A stretch of DNA of 21,841 bases, from contig JAUWEU010000001.1 of the NCBI GenBank assembly GCA_030608125.1, positions 1-21,841 of the forward strand, in the 5' to 3' direction. Both the position numbers and the translations under genes were made by a program. How positions within the stretch are numbered: position 1 is the stretch's first letter; each line of letters starts with the position of its first letter. Shown here in pieces: positions 1 through 7,187 of this stretch. Below the pieces are notes generated by a model that searched no databases, was not told where the DNA came from, and was given only the letters and a program-made list of their open reading frames with translations. The stretch is from Dehalococcoidia bacterium. Lineage in GTDB: Bacteria > Chloroflexota > Dehalococcoidia > Dehalococcoidales > W498.

Positions 1-96
1 CACATTGACCAGAAGCGTAAAGCTTTAGGCATTGATAAGGCTAGAGAGAGGATACTCTACGATATGACAATGAGAAGGGAACTGGATGCAGTGTAA
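1..96 (+). CDS. C-terminal end of an upstream gene, possibly CODH catalytic subunit
   Basis: An open frame enters from the left edge and stops with TAA at 94-96, giving 31 residues rich in Lys/Arg and including the stretch HIDQKRKALGI. It lies 32 bases upstream of acsB on the same strand, so it is probably the preceding gene of the same operon. A basic tail ending in a KRxxLGI-like segment, directly before acsB, would suit the C-terminus of the carbon monoxide dehydrogenase catalytic subunit (AcsA/CooS). The fragment is too short to prove this. The frame and stop are seen directly; the identity is inference from context. Confidence 0.5.
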   Translation, partial: HIDQKRKALGIDKARERILYDMTMRRELDAV

Positions 97-128
97 ACGC
101 CATAGCTAAGATAATGGGGGTATAGAAC

Positions 129-2336
129 ATGTCTAAAATTATTGCATCAGCAGCTATTAAAGGGGCTTATAAAATTGTAGACCGGGCTGAGAAGAAGTGG
201 CAGCAGGCGATGGACAGGTGGGGAGCCAATGAGCCGGTAGGCTTCCCTAACACTGCCTATTATCTACCAGTAACCTACGGAATTCTAGGAATGAAGGTGG
301 AGAAACTGAGCGATATGGAAGAGGTATTGAAGAGGTGCAAGGCTCTGCTTCCGCCGCCAGTAAGGGAGACATGCCATCTGCCCTACCTGGCACCAGCCCT
401 TGATGCCGGTATGGCAACCTTCTTCGCCGAGGAAATCATTGAAGCCATAAGATATCTGGAGGAGCCTGATTTCTACACCAAACAGGAAGACCCTACTGAT
501 AGTAACATCTGGTTGGGTGCCGCCGATGATGTAATCCTGAGAAAGAGAGGGATTGAATTTGTTAGTGGCACTGCCCCCGGCTTTGCCGCTGTCCTTGGTG
601 CCGCACCTACCAGTGAGATAGCAGTGAAAATCGCTCAGGAACTCCAGCAGAAGAATCTTTACATCTTTATGTGTGCTGAGCATGACGGGAAGAGATTCTC
701 AGAGCAGCTTGTAGAGGCAGGAGTACAGGTCGGCTGGCCAACTCGTCTGGTCTCCTTCGGTCCCGATATTAGCGCCGCCGTATTTGCCGCCGGCTTTGCC
801 ACCAGGGCAGCCCTTACCTTCGGCGGCATTGAGCCTGGCGATTTCAGAAAAGTCCTTATCTATAACAAAGACCGCATCTTTGCCTTTGCCCTGCCGCTGG
901 GCTATGTTACCGATGAGTGGTATGCCAATGCCCTCGGCTGCGTCAACTTTGGCTTCCCAGTTATTGCTGACACCCCAATACCTGAAATTCTGCCTACGGG
1001 AGTTTGCACCTACGAGCATGTGGTCTCCAATGTTCCCCACGATAAAATAGTAGCCAAGGCGATAGAGGTAAGAGGGCTAAAGGTTACGGTGGCTGAGGTA
1101 CCGATTCCGGTAGCCTTTGGTCCCGCCTTTGAGGGCGAGAGGATTCGGAAAGGGGAATGGTATTTGGAGGGTGGCGGCGGCAGAACACCTATGGTTGAGT
1201 GGACTACCTCCAAGCGGATGGATGAGGTAGAGGACGGAAAGATTGAGGTAATTGGTCCTGAAGTAACTGATATTGCTGAAGAATCCCATTTGCCTTTAGC
1301 TATAGTCGTTGAGGTCGCTGGCAGAGAGATGGAGGAGGACTATGAACCTATCCTGGAGCGACAAATTCACCATTTGATAAACTACGCTCAAGGGGTTTGG
1401 CACCAAGGGCAGAGGGATATCGCCTGGCTACGAGTTAGTAAACAGGCAAAGGAAAAAGGCTTCAAATTATACCATATTGGTGTCCTCCTCCATGCCAAAC
1501 TGCATCAGGATTTTGGTCGGATATTTGATAAGATGCAGGTAAAAATCTATACCGAGGGGGATAAAGTAAGGAAGGTAATAGAAAAAGCAAAGGCGACTTA
1601 TGCGGTTCGAGATGCCCGAATCGAAGGAATGGCCGACGAGACTACTGATACATACTACTCATGCACCCTGTGCCAGTCCTTTGCCCCCAACCATGTTTGT
1701 GTCATTACCCCGGAAAAAACCGGACTTTGTGGTTCCTATAATTGGATGGACTGTAAGGCTGCTTACGAGATTAACCCTACCGGAGCCAATCAACCGGTGC
1801 CCAAGGGGGAAACCATTGATGCCAAATTGGGGCAATGGAAAGGGGTAAATGAGTTTATATTTAAAGCTTCGCGGGGAAACCTAGACCATTATAACATGTA
1901 CAGCATAGTAAATGACCCGTGGACTACCTGTGGCTGCTGTGAGTGCATCGCCGCTGTCCTGCCTCTATGCAATGGGGTAATGACGGTGAATCGGGAATAT
2001 ACAGACATGACCCCCTGCGGGATGAAGTTCACCACTCTAGCCGGGACCATCGGTGGTGGTGCCAGCACTCCCGGCTTTGTTGGTCACGGCAAGTATAATA
2101 TCTGCCAGAGGAAATTCCTTATGGCTGACGGTGGCTTATTAAGAATGGTCTGGATGCCCAAGATGCTAAAGGAGGAGATTGCCGAGCGGCTCAAAGCTAG
2201 GGCTGAGGAGATGGGGGTTCCCAACCTGCCTGAGATGATTGCTGATGAGACGATAGGAATCACTGAAGAGGAGATTCTACCCTTCTTACAAGAGAAAGGG
2301 CACCCAGCGCTTACAATGGAACCAATACTGGGCTAA
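129..2336 (+). CDS. acsB: Acetyl-CoA synthase catalytic subunit (CO-methylating), AcsB/CdhC family
   Basis: This enzyme joins CO, a methyl group from the corrinoid protein, and CoA into acetyl-CoA at the nickel-iron A-cluster in the cytoplasm, the last step of the Wood-Ljungdahl pathway. The 735-residue product has the full bacterial length (the Moorella enzyme is about 729), including the N-terminal CODH-binding domain that archaeal CdhC lacks. The A-cluster ligands are all present: C512, C515, C524 and C534 for the 4Fe-4S cubane, and C601-G-C603 for the nickel sites, at the family's spacing. Other family stretches are ETRG-like EVRGLKVT, GPAFEGE, and the C-terminus EKGHPALTM. Two extra cysteines (C604, C606) follow the Cys-Gly-Cys motif. 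A G-rich ribosome site (GGGGG at 116-120) precedes the ATG. acsC follows after 15 bases, so the two are co-transcribed. Confidence 0.97.
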   Translation: MSKIIASAAIKGAYKIVDRAEKKWQQAMDRWGANEPVGFPNTAYYLPVTYGILGMKVEKLSDMEEVLKRCKALLPPPVRETCHLPYLAPALDAGMATFFAEEIIEAIRYLEEPDFYTKQEDPTDSNIWLGAADDVILRKRGIEFVSGTAPGFAAVLGAAPTSEIAVKIAQELQQKNLYIFMCAEHDGKRFSEQLVEAGVQVGWPTRLVSFGPDISAAVFAAGFATRAALTFGGIEPGDFRKVLIYNKDRIFAFALPLGYVTDEWYANALGCVNFGFPVIADTPIPEILPTGVCTYEHVVSNVPHDKIVAKAIEVRGLKVTVAEVPIPVAFGPAFEGERIRKGEWYLEGGGGRTPMVEWTTSKRMDEVEDGKIEVIGPEVTDIAEESHLPLAIVVEVAGREMEEDYEPILERQIHHLINYAQGVWHQGQRDIAWLRVSKQAKEKGFKLYHIGVLLHAKLHQDFGRIFDKMQVKIYTEGDKVRKVIEKAKATYAVRDARIEGMADETTDTYYSCTLCQSFAPNHVCVITPEKTGLCGSYNWMDCKAAYEINPTGANQPVPKGETIDAKLGQWKGVNEFIFKASRGNLDHYNMYSIVNDPWTTCGCCECIAAVLPLCNGVMTVNREYTDMTPCGMKFTTLAGTIGGGASTPGFVGHGKYNICQRKFLMADGGLLRMVWMPKMLKEEIAERLKARAEEMGVPNLPEMIADETIGITEEEILPFLQEKGHPALTMEPILG

Positions 2337-2351
2337 AAAAGGAGTTTGACG

Positions 2352-3698
2352 GTGCCACTTACCGGAATAGAGATATTCAAGTTACTCCCCAAGACGAACT
2401 GTAAGGAGTGTGGAGAGCCTACCTGTCTCGCTTTCGCCATGAAATTAGCTGCGGGGAAGGCAGAATTAAGCGCCTGCCCCTATGTCTCTGGGGAGGCAAA
2501 AGCTAAACTAGCCGAGGCATCAGCCCCTCCCATTCTACCGGTTACTATCGGAGTCGGGGACAGGGCATTAAAGGTTGGCAGTGAAACAGTTATGTTTCGC
2601 CACGAAAAAAGGTTTGAGAACCCTCCCGGCTTTGCCATCCTTATCACCGATACTATGGAGGAGTCCGAGGTCAATGCCAGGTTGGAGAGGTTCAGCCAAC
2701 TCCAATATGAGAGGGTAGGGCTCACTCTCCGTCCTGAGCTGGTAGCAGTAAAGGATGAATCGGGAGATGCCAGTAAATTTGAGGCTTTGGTTAACAAAGT
2801 AAAGCAAAATAGTGGCAGCGGTATTATCCTGATGAGCAGTAATCCGGATATTCTGGCGGCTGGTTTAAAGGCTTGCGCTGACCGGAAACCACTAATATAC
2901 GCCGCTAATAAAGACAATATGGCTAACATAGCCGATCTGGCTAAGGAGCATTCGTGCCCGGTAGTAGCCAAAGCCTCAAGCCTGGAGGAGCTTGCCCAAC
3001 TGACTACCAAATTAATTGAGGCCGGGGTTAAAGACATCGTTCTTGATTCTGGGTCAAGGACGGTTCGTCGGGCATTTGAGGAGCAGGTAATCATCAGAAG
3101 CGCTGCTTTAAGTAAAAAGTTTCGCCCCCTGGGCTTTCCTACTATCGTTTTCCCCTGTGAGATGACTGATGACCCGATGAAGGAGGCAGTAATTGCTTCT
3201 ATGTTTGTGGCTAAATATGGTGGCATTATTGTTCTTTCTGATTTTCAGGGAGAAAGCCTATTTCCCTTGCTTGTAGAGAGGATGAATATCTATACTGACC
3301 CCCAGCGACCAATGGCGACCACAGAGGGAATATACGAGATTGGTAGTCCTGATGAAAACTCACCGGTGCTTGTTACCACCAACTTTTCGCTTACCTACTT
3401 TATTGTCTCCGGCGAAATAGAAACGAGCAAGGTTTCCAGTTACCTCCTAGTAAAAAATACTGAAGGGCTTTCGGTTATGACCGCCTGGGCGGCGGGGAAA
3501 TTTGTGGCTGATACTATTGCCCCCTTTGTTAAGAAGTGTGGTATTTGGGATAAGGTTAAACAGCATAAGTTGATAATCCCGGGATATGCTGCCGCTGAAA
3601 GTGGCGGTTTGGAAGAGGAATTATCCGGTTGGGAGATTCTGATTGGTCCCAGAGACGCGGCTCATATCCCAGCCTATCTTAAGACCTGGAAGCCATAA
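2352..3698 (+). CDS. acsC: Corrinoid iron-sulfur protein large (gamma) subunit, AcsC/CdhE family
   Basis: AcsC carries a 4Fe-4S cluster and, with AcsD, binds the cobamide that shuttles the methyl group from methyl-THF to acetyl-CoA synthase. The N-terminal cluster motif is CX2CX4CX16C at C17, C20, C25 and C42 when counted from GTG 2352, matching the family exactly. A TIM-barrel-like middle follows, and a C-terminal cobalamin-binding part contains TTNFSLTYF and a GEIE...SYLL segment. A TTG six bases upstream (2346) is also in frame. However, the AAGGAG at 2339-2344 sits 7 bases before GTG 2352 and only 1 base before the TTG, and starting at GTG gives the family N-terminus (V/M)PLTGIEI. At 448 residues it is full length. 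The next gene starts 11 bases after the stop. Confidence 0.96.
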   Translation: MPLTGIEIFKLLPKTNCKECGEPTCLAFAMKLAAGKAELSACPYVSGEAKAKLAEASAPPILPVTIGVGDRALKVGSETVMFRHEKRFENPPGFAILITDTMEESEVNARLERFSQLQYERVGLTLRPELVAVKDESGDASKFEALVNKVKQNSGSGIILMSSNPDILAAGLKACADRKPLIYAANKDNMANIADLAKEHSCPVVAKASSLEELAQLTTKLIEAGVKDIVLDSGSRTVRRAFEEQVIIRSAALSKKFRPLGFPTIVFPCEMTDDPMKEAVIASMFVAKYGGIIVLSDFQGESLFPLLVERMNIYTDPQRPMATTEGIYEIGSPDENSPVLVTTNFSLTYFIVSGEIETSKVSSYLLVKNTEGLSVMTAWAAGKFVADTIAPFVKKCGIWDKVKQHKLIIPGYAAAESGGLEEELSGWEILIGPRDAAHIPAYLKTWKP

Positions 3699-3709
3699 GG
3701 AGAGGACAG

Positions 3710-4585
3710 ATGATCCTTATCGGGGAAAATATAAATATTATGTCAAATATTATCGGTCCGGCACTGAGGGAGAGAAACCCCAAGCCTGTCCAGGAACTGG
3801 CTAAGGCTGAGGCTGAGACCGAGGTGGATTATCTTGACCTCAATATCGGTCCGGCGCGAAAGGCAGGGGATGAGCTGATGGAGTGGGTGGTAAAGACAGT
3901 GCAAGAGGTTACCAATTTGCCATTGTCTCTGGATACAACAAATCCGGTGGCTATGGAGGCTGGGCTAAAGGTACATAAAGGCAGGGCATTGATTAATTCT
4001 ATCTCTCTAGCCAGGATGGAGGAGGAATTACCTCTGGTCATAAAATACAATGCTGATATGGTTGGACTGTTGTGGGGAAGAGAAGGAATGCCTCGGGATG
4101 CCGCCGAGAGGGGGGTTATAGCCGTTGAGCTTGCCTATAGAGCCAATGAAATGGGTATCCCTAATGAGGCTATCTGGTTCGACCCTATCGCGACCCCGGT
4201 GGTTAATGTGGATACAACCCAGGTGAAACCCTGTCTAGAATTTATGAGTATGCTGCAAGATATTGCCCCTGGGTGTAAATCTACCGTGGGCTTATCTAAT
4301 ATCTCCAATGGCACCCCTACCCACCTCAGACCCTATCTTAATCAGACTTATTTGATGATGCTTATGAAGTATGGACTTTATTCAGCTATAGTTGATGCCT
4401 TTGACTCTGAATTGATAAAAATAGCCAAAGGAGAGAAGCCTGAACTCGTTGACCTGGTGCATCGGGTAATGGATGGTGAGAAACCTGACCTCTCATCTTT
4501 AAGCGAGGAAGAGGTAAAATATGTGAAAACGGTCAGGGTTCTCGCTGGTGAATCACTCTACTCCCACTCCTGGCTTGAGATATAG
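3710..4585 (+). CDS. acsE: Methyltetrahydrofolate:corrinoid iron-sulfur protein methyltransferase (AcsE-like)
   Basis: The product transfers the methyl group from 5-methyltetrahydrofolate to the cobalt of the corrinoid iron-sulfur protein. The 291 residues form a pterin-binding (DHPS-like) TIM barrel. Family landmarks are LIGENIN at the N-terminus, LDLNIGPA (42-49), D75 in SLDTTN, N96 in LINS, D158 in WFDP, and N197 in GLSNIS, which matches the asparagine that assists methyl activation in Moorella MeTr (N199). It is about 30 residues longer than the Moorella enzyme (about 262), with extra length near the C-terminus before the VRVLAGESLYSHSW tail. A TAAGGAG motif overlaps the acsC stop and precedes the ATG. 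The family is certain. The exact substrate is inferred from position next to acsB and acsC; the small corrinoid subunit acsD is not adjacent. Confidence 0.9.
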   Translation: MILIGENINIMSNIIGPALRERNPKPVQELAKAEAETEVDYLDLNIGPARKAGDELMEWVVKTVQEVTNLPLSLDTTNPVAMEAGLKVHKGRALINSISLARMEEELPLVIKYNADMVGLLWGREGMPRDAAERGVIAVELAYRANEMGIPNEAIWFDPIATPVVNVDTTQVKPCLEFMSMLQDIAPGCKSTVGLSNISNGTPTHLRPYLNQTYLMMLMKYGLYSAIVDAFDSELIKIAKGEKPELVDLVHRVMDGEKPDLSSLSEEEVKYVKTVRVLAGESLYSHSWLEI

Positions 4586-4622
4586 TGTCAACCGGCTAAA
4601 GAAAGTCTGTGGTGACCGCTGA

Positions 4623-5285
4623 ATGGAAAGCAGACATTTGTCACTGCCCAAGCAGCGAAATTACGAATATGGTTATGAACTTGCTTGCAAACTTGCCTGT
4701 GAGCGACTAACTAAGATTGGTGATATAGACCAGCTATGCCTCAGAAGCGGTGCCCGATATCAGGTAATAGATTCTCAAAAGGTTATCATCCTTAAATATT
4801 TAAACAGGTCTTATCAAATCACCCTTCCTGATATAGACATTTCATTAATAGATAGCCAACAGGAAGTGCCGATAAGGGACAAGATTTTAATGCTCCACTA
4901 TTTGACCTCAGCCAAAGGCACCCCTATCAGCAATAAATTGATTGCCTATAAAGAATTGCCAGAAGGGGCTAGTTACTTCCCAACATTCGCCAAGAGAGCT
5001 ATAAAGCCCCTTTTAGACCACTTCGGCAAAGAGCCTCATCTCCTTCTGGATGTTGCCCAAAAGCTAGGAGGGAATAAAGCCGAGTATGGCGATGTAGCCG
5101 TAACCATCAATGCTTTTAGCTATGTACCTATAACTCTTGTCCTGTGGCACGGTGATGAGGAGTTTGCCCCTGAGGGTGGCATACTTTTTGATAGCACCAT
5201 CTCGGACTATCTTTCCACTGAAGATATAAATGTGCTTTGTGAAACCATAGCCTGGAGGCTAGTCAAAGTTCTTAAACTTTGTTGA
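4623..5285 (+). CDS. DUF3786 domain protein in the acs operon
   Basis: This 220-residue protein matches the layout of DUF3786. An N-terminal segment (YGYELACKLACERL, about residues 17-30) is followed by LHYLTSAKGTPISNK (91-105), a KELPEGASYFPTFAKR segment, LGGNKAEYGD (150s), and a C-terminal LWHGDEEFAPEGGILFDSTI...YLSTEDI. No catalytic motif, signal peptide or membrane segment is visible. DUF3786 has no established function known to me; such proteins recur beside corrinoid, CODH/ACS and methyltransferase genes. It follows acsE by 37 bases on the same strand, with GGTGA at 4611-4615 as a modest ribosome site. A maturation or corrinoid-handling role for the acs system is inference from that placement. 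Confidence 0.85.
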   Translation: MESRHLSLPKQRNYEYGYELACKLACERLTKIGDIDQLCLRSGARYQVIDSQKVIILKYLNRSYQITLPDIDISLIDSQQEVPIRDKILMLHYLTSAKGTPISNKLIAYKELPEGASYFPTFAKRAIKPLLDHFGKEPHLLLDVAQKLGGNKAEYGDVAVTINAFSYVPITLVLWHGDEEFAPEGGILFDSTISDYLSTEDINVLCETIAWRLVKVLKLC

Positions 5286-5314
5286 GGATTTGAAGAGTTG
5301 CCGATGATCCCAAA

Positions 5315-5443
5315 ATGAATGTTTATCATTTAAGTTATACCCCTTATTTCCTTGGAGAACGAATGGTAAACTTCTGGCCTAAGGGCTGTAACTTCGAGTG
5401 TTTAGATTGCCTTAGAAACATTGGACGGGCATCTGTGCTCTAG
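5315..5443 (+). pseudogene. N-terminal stub of a radical SAM protein, ended by TAG
   Basis: An ATG at 5315 opens 42 codons ending in TAG (5441-5443). The peptide contains FWPKGCNFECLDC, a clean CX3CX2C radical-SAM 4Fe-4S motif, preceded by YTPYFLGERMV, which looks like the usual lead-in strand. Nothing after the stop resembles the rest of a radical-SAM barrel in any frame I checked, although the same frame stays open to a TAA at 5579-5581 with a non-protein-like composition. There is no convincing ribosome site. I read it as the remaining 5' end of a radical-SAM gene lost by deletion, lying between the DUF3786 gene and the GYD gene. A short functional peptide is possible but unlikely. The rest of 5286-5586 holds no other gene. 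Confidence 0.5.
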
Positions 5444-5461
5444 GTCACTGTCTCTGGGTCG

Positions 5462-5490
5462 TTGCTTATGTTTCATCAAACGTCTAAAAT
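5462..5490 (+). promoter_or_regulatory. Possible sigma70-type promoter for the GYD gene
   Basis: TTGCTT (5462-5467) and TAAAAT (5485-5490) are separated by exactly 17 bases, about 95 bases upstream of the GYD protein start. The -10 matches consensus at 5 of 6 positions; the -35 is only fair. It would give the GYD gene its own transcription after the broken radical-SAM stub. Confidence 0.4.
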
Positions 5491-5586
5491 ATATACGAAA
5501 CGATTAGCTAAGGTTACATTTTGGAGCGAGGCTTGTAAACTGGAGTTTCTGTTGCTAAAATTCAATATCAAGAGGAGGTAAAACGA

Positions 5587-5874
5587 ATGGCAATTTACGT
5601 TATGCTCACAACCCTCACTGATGAGGGTAGGAAGACGGTAAAGGAAAAGCCAGAGAGGATCAAGGACGTCAACAGGGAAGTTGAAGCCCACGGAGTGAAA
5701 ATACTAGCCCAATATTTTGTCCTTGGTCCATATGATTTCGTGAACATTTTAGAGGCCCCAGACAATGAGGTGATATCCAAGGTAGCAATCGAACTCGGTG
5801 CGAGGGGCACCCTTCAGACTATGACTATGGCCGCCATGAACCTGGACGACTTCATCAAGGGCTTGGTGAAGTAG
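5587..5874 (+). CDS. GYD domain protein (small, function unknown)
   Basis: This 95-residue protein starts MAIYVMLTTLTDEGRKTV and includes GVKILAQYFVLGPYDFVNILEAPD (about residues 36-59), followed by a GTLQTMTMAAMNLDDF segment. That is the layout of GYD domain proteins, a small alpha/beta-barrel-like family related to dimeric ferredoxin-fold proteins. The usual GxYD signature appears here as GPYD at about residues 47-50. No catalytic residues, signal peptide or membrane segment are apparent, and the family has no firm biochemical role. A strong AGGAGG at 5574-5579 precedes the ATG. It stands alone between the acs operon and the SDR/thiolase pair, on the same strand as both. Confidence 0.85.
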   Translation: MAIYVMLTTLTDEGRKTVKEKPERIKDVNREVEAHGVKILAQYFVLGPYDFVNILEAPDNEVISKVAIELGARGTLQTMTMAAMNLDDFIKGLVK

Positions 5875-5998
5875 TTCTAATCGCAACGCCTGCCTATCGG
5901 GTGCTGGTACAGAGGCGTGCGAAAGGCGGAACCTTCGGCTTAGTGTTTGCGATAATGTTCTGGCCCCGGGACTTGGGTCGCAGGCCACCGGGCACAGC

Positions 5999-6018
5999 GT
6001 GCCACAATTATTTGGCAC
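5999..6018. promoter_or_regulatory. Inverted repeat, candidate operator upstream of the SDR/thiolase promoter
   Basis: GTGCCA (5999-6004) and TGGCAC (6013-6018) form a perfect 6-base inverted repeat with an 8-base A/T-rich spacer. It lies 13 bases upstream of the -35 box at 6032 and is flanked on both sides by the direct repeat AGGCCACCGG. The symmetry and position suit a dimeric regulator site. The regulator is unknown. Confidence 0.4.
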
Positions 6019-6031
6019 GAAGGCCACCGGA

Positions 6032-6060
6032 TTGACAATTACGTAAGCAGAAACTATAGT
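6032..6060 (+). promoter_or_regulatory. Sigma70-type promoter for the SDR/thiolase genes
   Basis: A perfect TTGACA (6032-6037) and TATAGT (6055-6060) are spaced by 17 bases. This is the best promoter in the gap and faces the SDR gene, implying a leader of about 285 bases. Confidence 0.65.
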
Positions 6061-6353
6061 AGAGACACAACATGTGAACTGGCCGTGAAATAGGTGCCTT
6101 CTCACGTAAGTCCAGGAGCTGCGAGGATGAACAAAGCAGCAGGCTAGTGGCTCATTGAAGTCTTGGACAGAGACGAAGAAGCGGAGAAAGCGCATGTCCT
6201 GGGGGGGGATAAAAGGGAATTCCCCCTCTTATTTAATAAGGCGGGTGGCTGCCACGCATAGGGAAATTGCCAGAAATCCGTCCACTTCATGTCTTCCCGA
6301 GAGACATTTCTTTCAATGCACACTTTAACCCAAAAGATAGGAGGTAAAAAAAG

Positions 6354-7148
6354 ATGCTGGAGACTTCAGGTGCGGTTGCTGTCATTACGGGAGGGAGTGG
6401 TGGCATTGGTGAGGTGGTGGCTAAGCAGTGGGTGAAAAATGGTGGCAAGGTGGTTATGGCTGATTACAATGTCGAAACGCTGCAGCGGGTGAAGAAGGAG
6501 ATAGAGGAGATGGGCGGCGAGGTGGCGGCTACAATTTGTGATGTGACTAAAGAGGAGGACAACCGTGCCCTGGCTCAATTGGCTGTAGACAGATTTGGTG
6601 CCATCAACCTGGTTGTCCCGGCTGCCGGTATTACCAAAGATGGTCTCATGGTTTCCGTTGACCGGGATACCGGGAAAGTAACCGGGAAGATGTCCTTGGA
6701 GCAGTTCCAGTCAGTCATAAATGTCAATCTCACCGGCGTCTTCCTTACAGTGAGAGAGTGTGCTGAGCAGATGATTAATTTGGACTGTAAGGGGTTAATA
6801 TGCCTGATTTCTTCAATCGGTTCTCTGGGAACAGCCGGTCAGATCAATTATTCCTCAAGCAAAGCCGCTATGTCAACAATGCCTAAAGTAATCACCGCTG
6901 AGCTTTTTCGGAGAAATCTAGGCCATAAAATTCGCTGTGTCGCGATAGCGCCGGGTTACGTGGCAACACCTATGGTCAAGCAGATAGAGTCAAAGGTTCT
7001 GGATAGGATTTTGGAGCAAGTGCCCATTAAGCGTTTGATTGAGCCCGAGGAAGTGGCTTCTCTGATAATTGAACTCTACCGGAATGAAGCCCTGGCTGGG
7101 GAAGTCTTCTATGTTCACGGGGGATTACGCTTGGGCTCGAGAGGTTAA
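6354..7148 (+). CDS. Short-chain dehydrogenase/reductase, probable 3-hydroxyacyl-CoA dehydrogenase / acetoacetyl-CoA reductase
   Basis: This is a 264-residue classical SDR. It has the nucleotide-binding TGGSGGIG (12-19), an acidic residue D37 at the end of the second strand, CDV (62-64), an AAG (90-92) in place of NAG, and the catalytic set N125, S153, Y166 and K170 in NYSSSK. PGYVATPM follows. A short insertion around residues 99-113 (VSVDRDTGKVTGKMS) resembles the HSD10-type 3-hydroxyacyl-CoA dehydrogenases. D37 suggests NAD(H) rather than NADPH, unlike typical PhaB or FabG. AGGAGG at 6339-6344 precedes the ATG. The thiolase starts 39 bases downstream, so the pair probably interconverts acetyl-CoA, acetoacetyl-CoA and 3-hydroxybutyryl-CoA. 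Family membership is certain; substrate is inferred from context. Confidence 0.88.
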   Translation: MLETSGAVAVITGGSGGIGEVVAKQWVKNGGKVVMADYNVETLQRVKKEIEEMGGEVAATICDVTKEEDNRALAQLAVDRFGAINLVVPAAGITKDGLMVSVDRDTGKVTGKMSLEQFQSVINVNLTGVFLTVRECAEQMINLDCKGLICLISSIGSLGTAGQINYSSSKAAMSTMPKVITAELFRRNLGHKIRCVAIAPGYVATPMVKQIESKVLDRILEQVPIKRLIEPEEVASLIIELYRNEALAGEVFYVHGGLRLGSRG

Positions 7149-7187
7149 AAACGGGTAAAGAATAAGAAAGGAGGTGTTAGACAGAGA

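Larger units (their letters stand above)
5875..6353 (+). other. 479-base gene-free region with stems, repeats and a promoter
   Basis: No credible gene is seen on either strand; a minus frame across 5749-6195 has a non-protein-like composition. The first part can fold: ATCGCAA (5880-5886) pairs with TTGCGAT (5947-5953), enclosing CGCAACGCCT/AGGCGTGCG (5882-5891 with 5913-5921, one bulge; this alternative overlaps the outer stem). AGGCCACCGG occurs twice (5982-5991 and 6021-6030), and the inverted repeat GTGCCA-N8-TGGCAC spans 5999-6018. A promoter follows at 6032-6060. The remaining 290 bases form a long leader that contains a run of eight Gs (6201-6208), the palindrome GGGAATTCCC (6215-6224), and GTGGCTGCCAC just after it. 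Confidence 0.6.

Noticed and set aside
2346..2351. TTG start for acsC
   Set aside because: Only one base from the AAGGAG; GTG at 2352 has correct spacing and gives the family N-terminus.
2480..3226. 248-codon open frame on the minus strand
   Set aside because: It lies wholly inside acsC, has low-complexity Ser/Leu-rich composition and no ribosome site; it is a shadow of the real gene.
5441..5581. Readthrough of the TAG in the radical-SAM stub (amber or pyrrolysine decoding)
   Set aside because: The frame after the TAG does not resemble a radical-SAM barrel, and no pyl genes are in view.
5749..6195. 148-codon minus-strand frame covering the GYD 3' end and the gap
   Set aside because: It overlaps a real gene on the other strand, its composition is not protein-like, and no family is recognisable.
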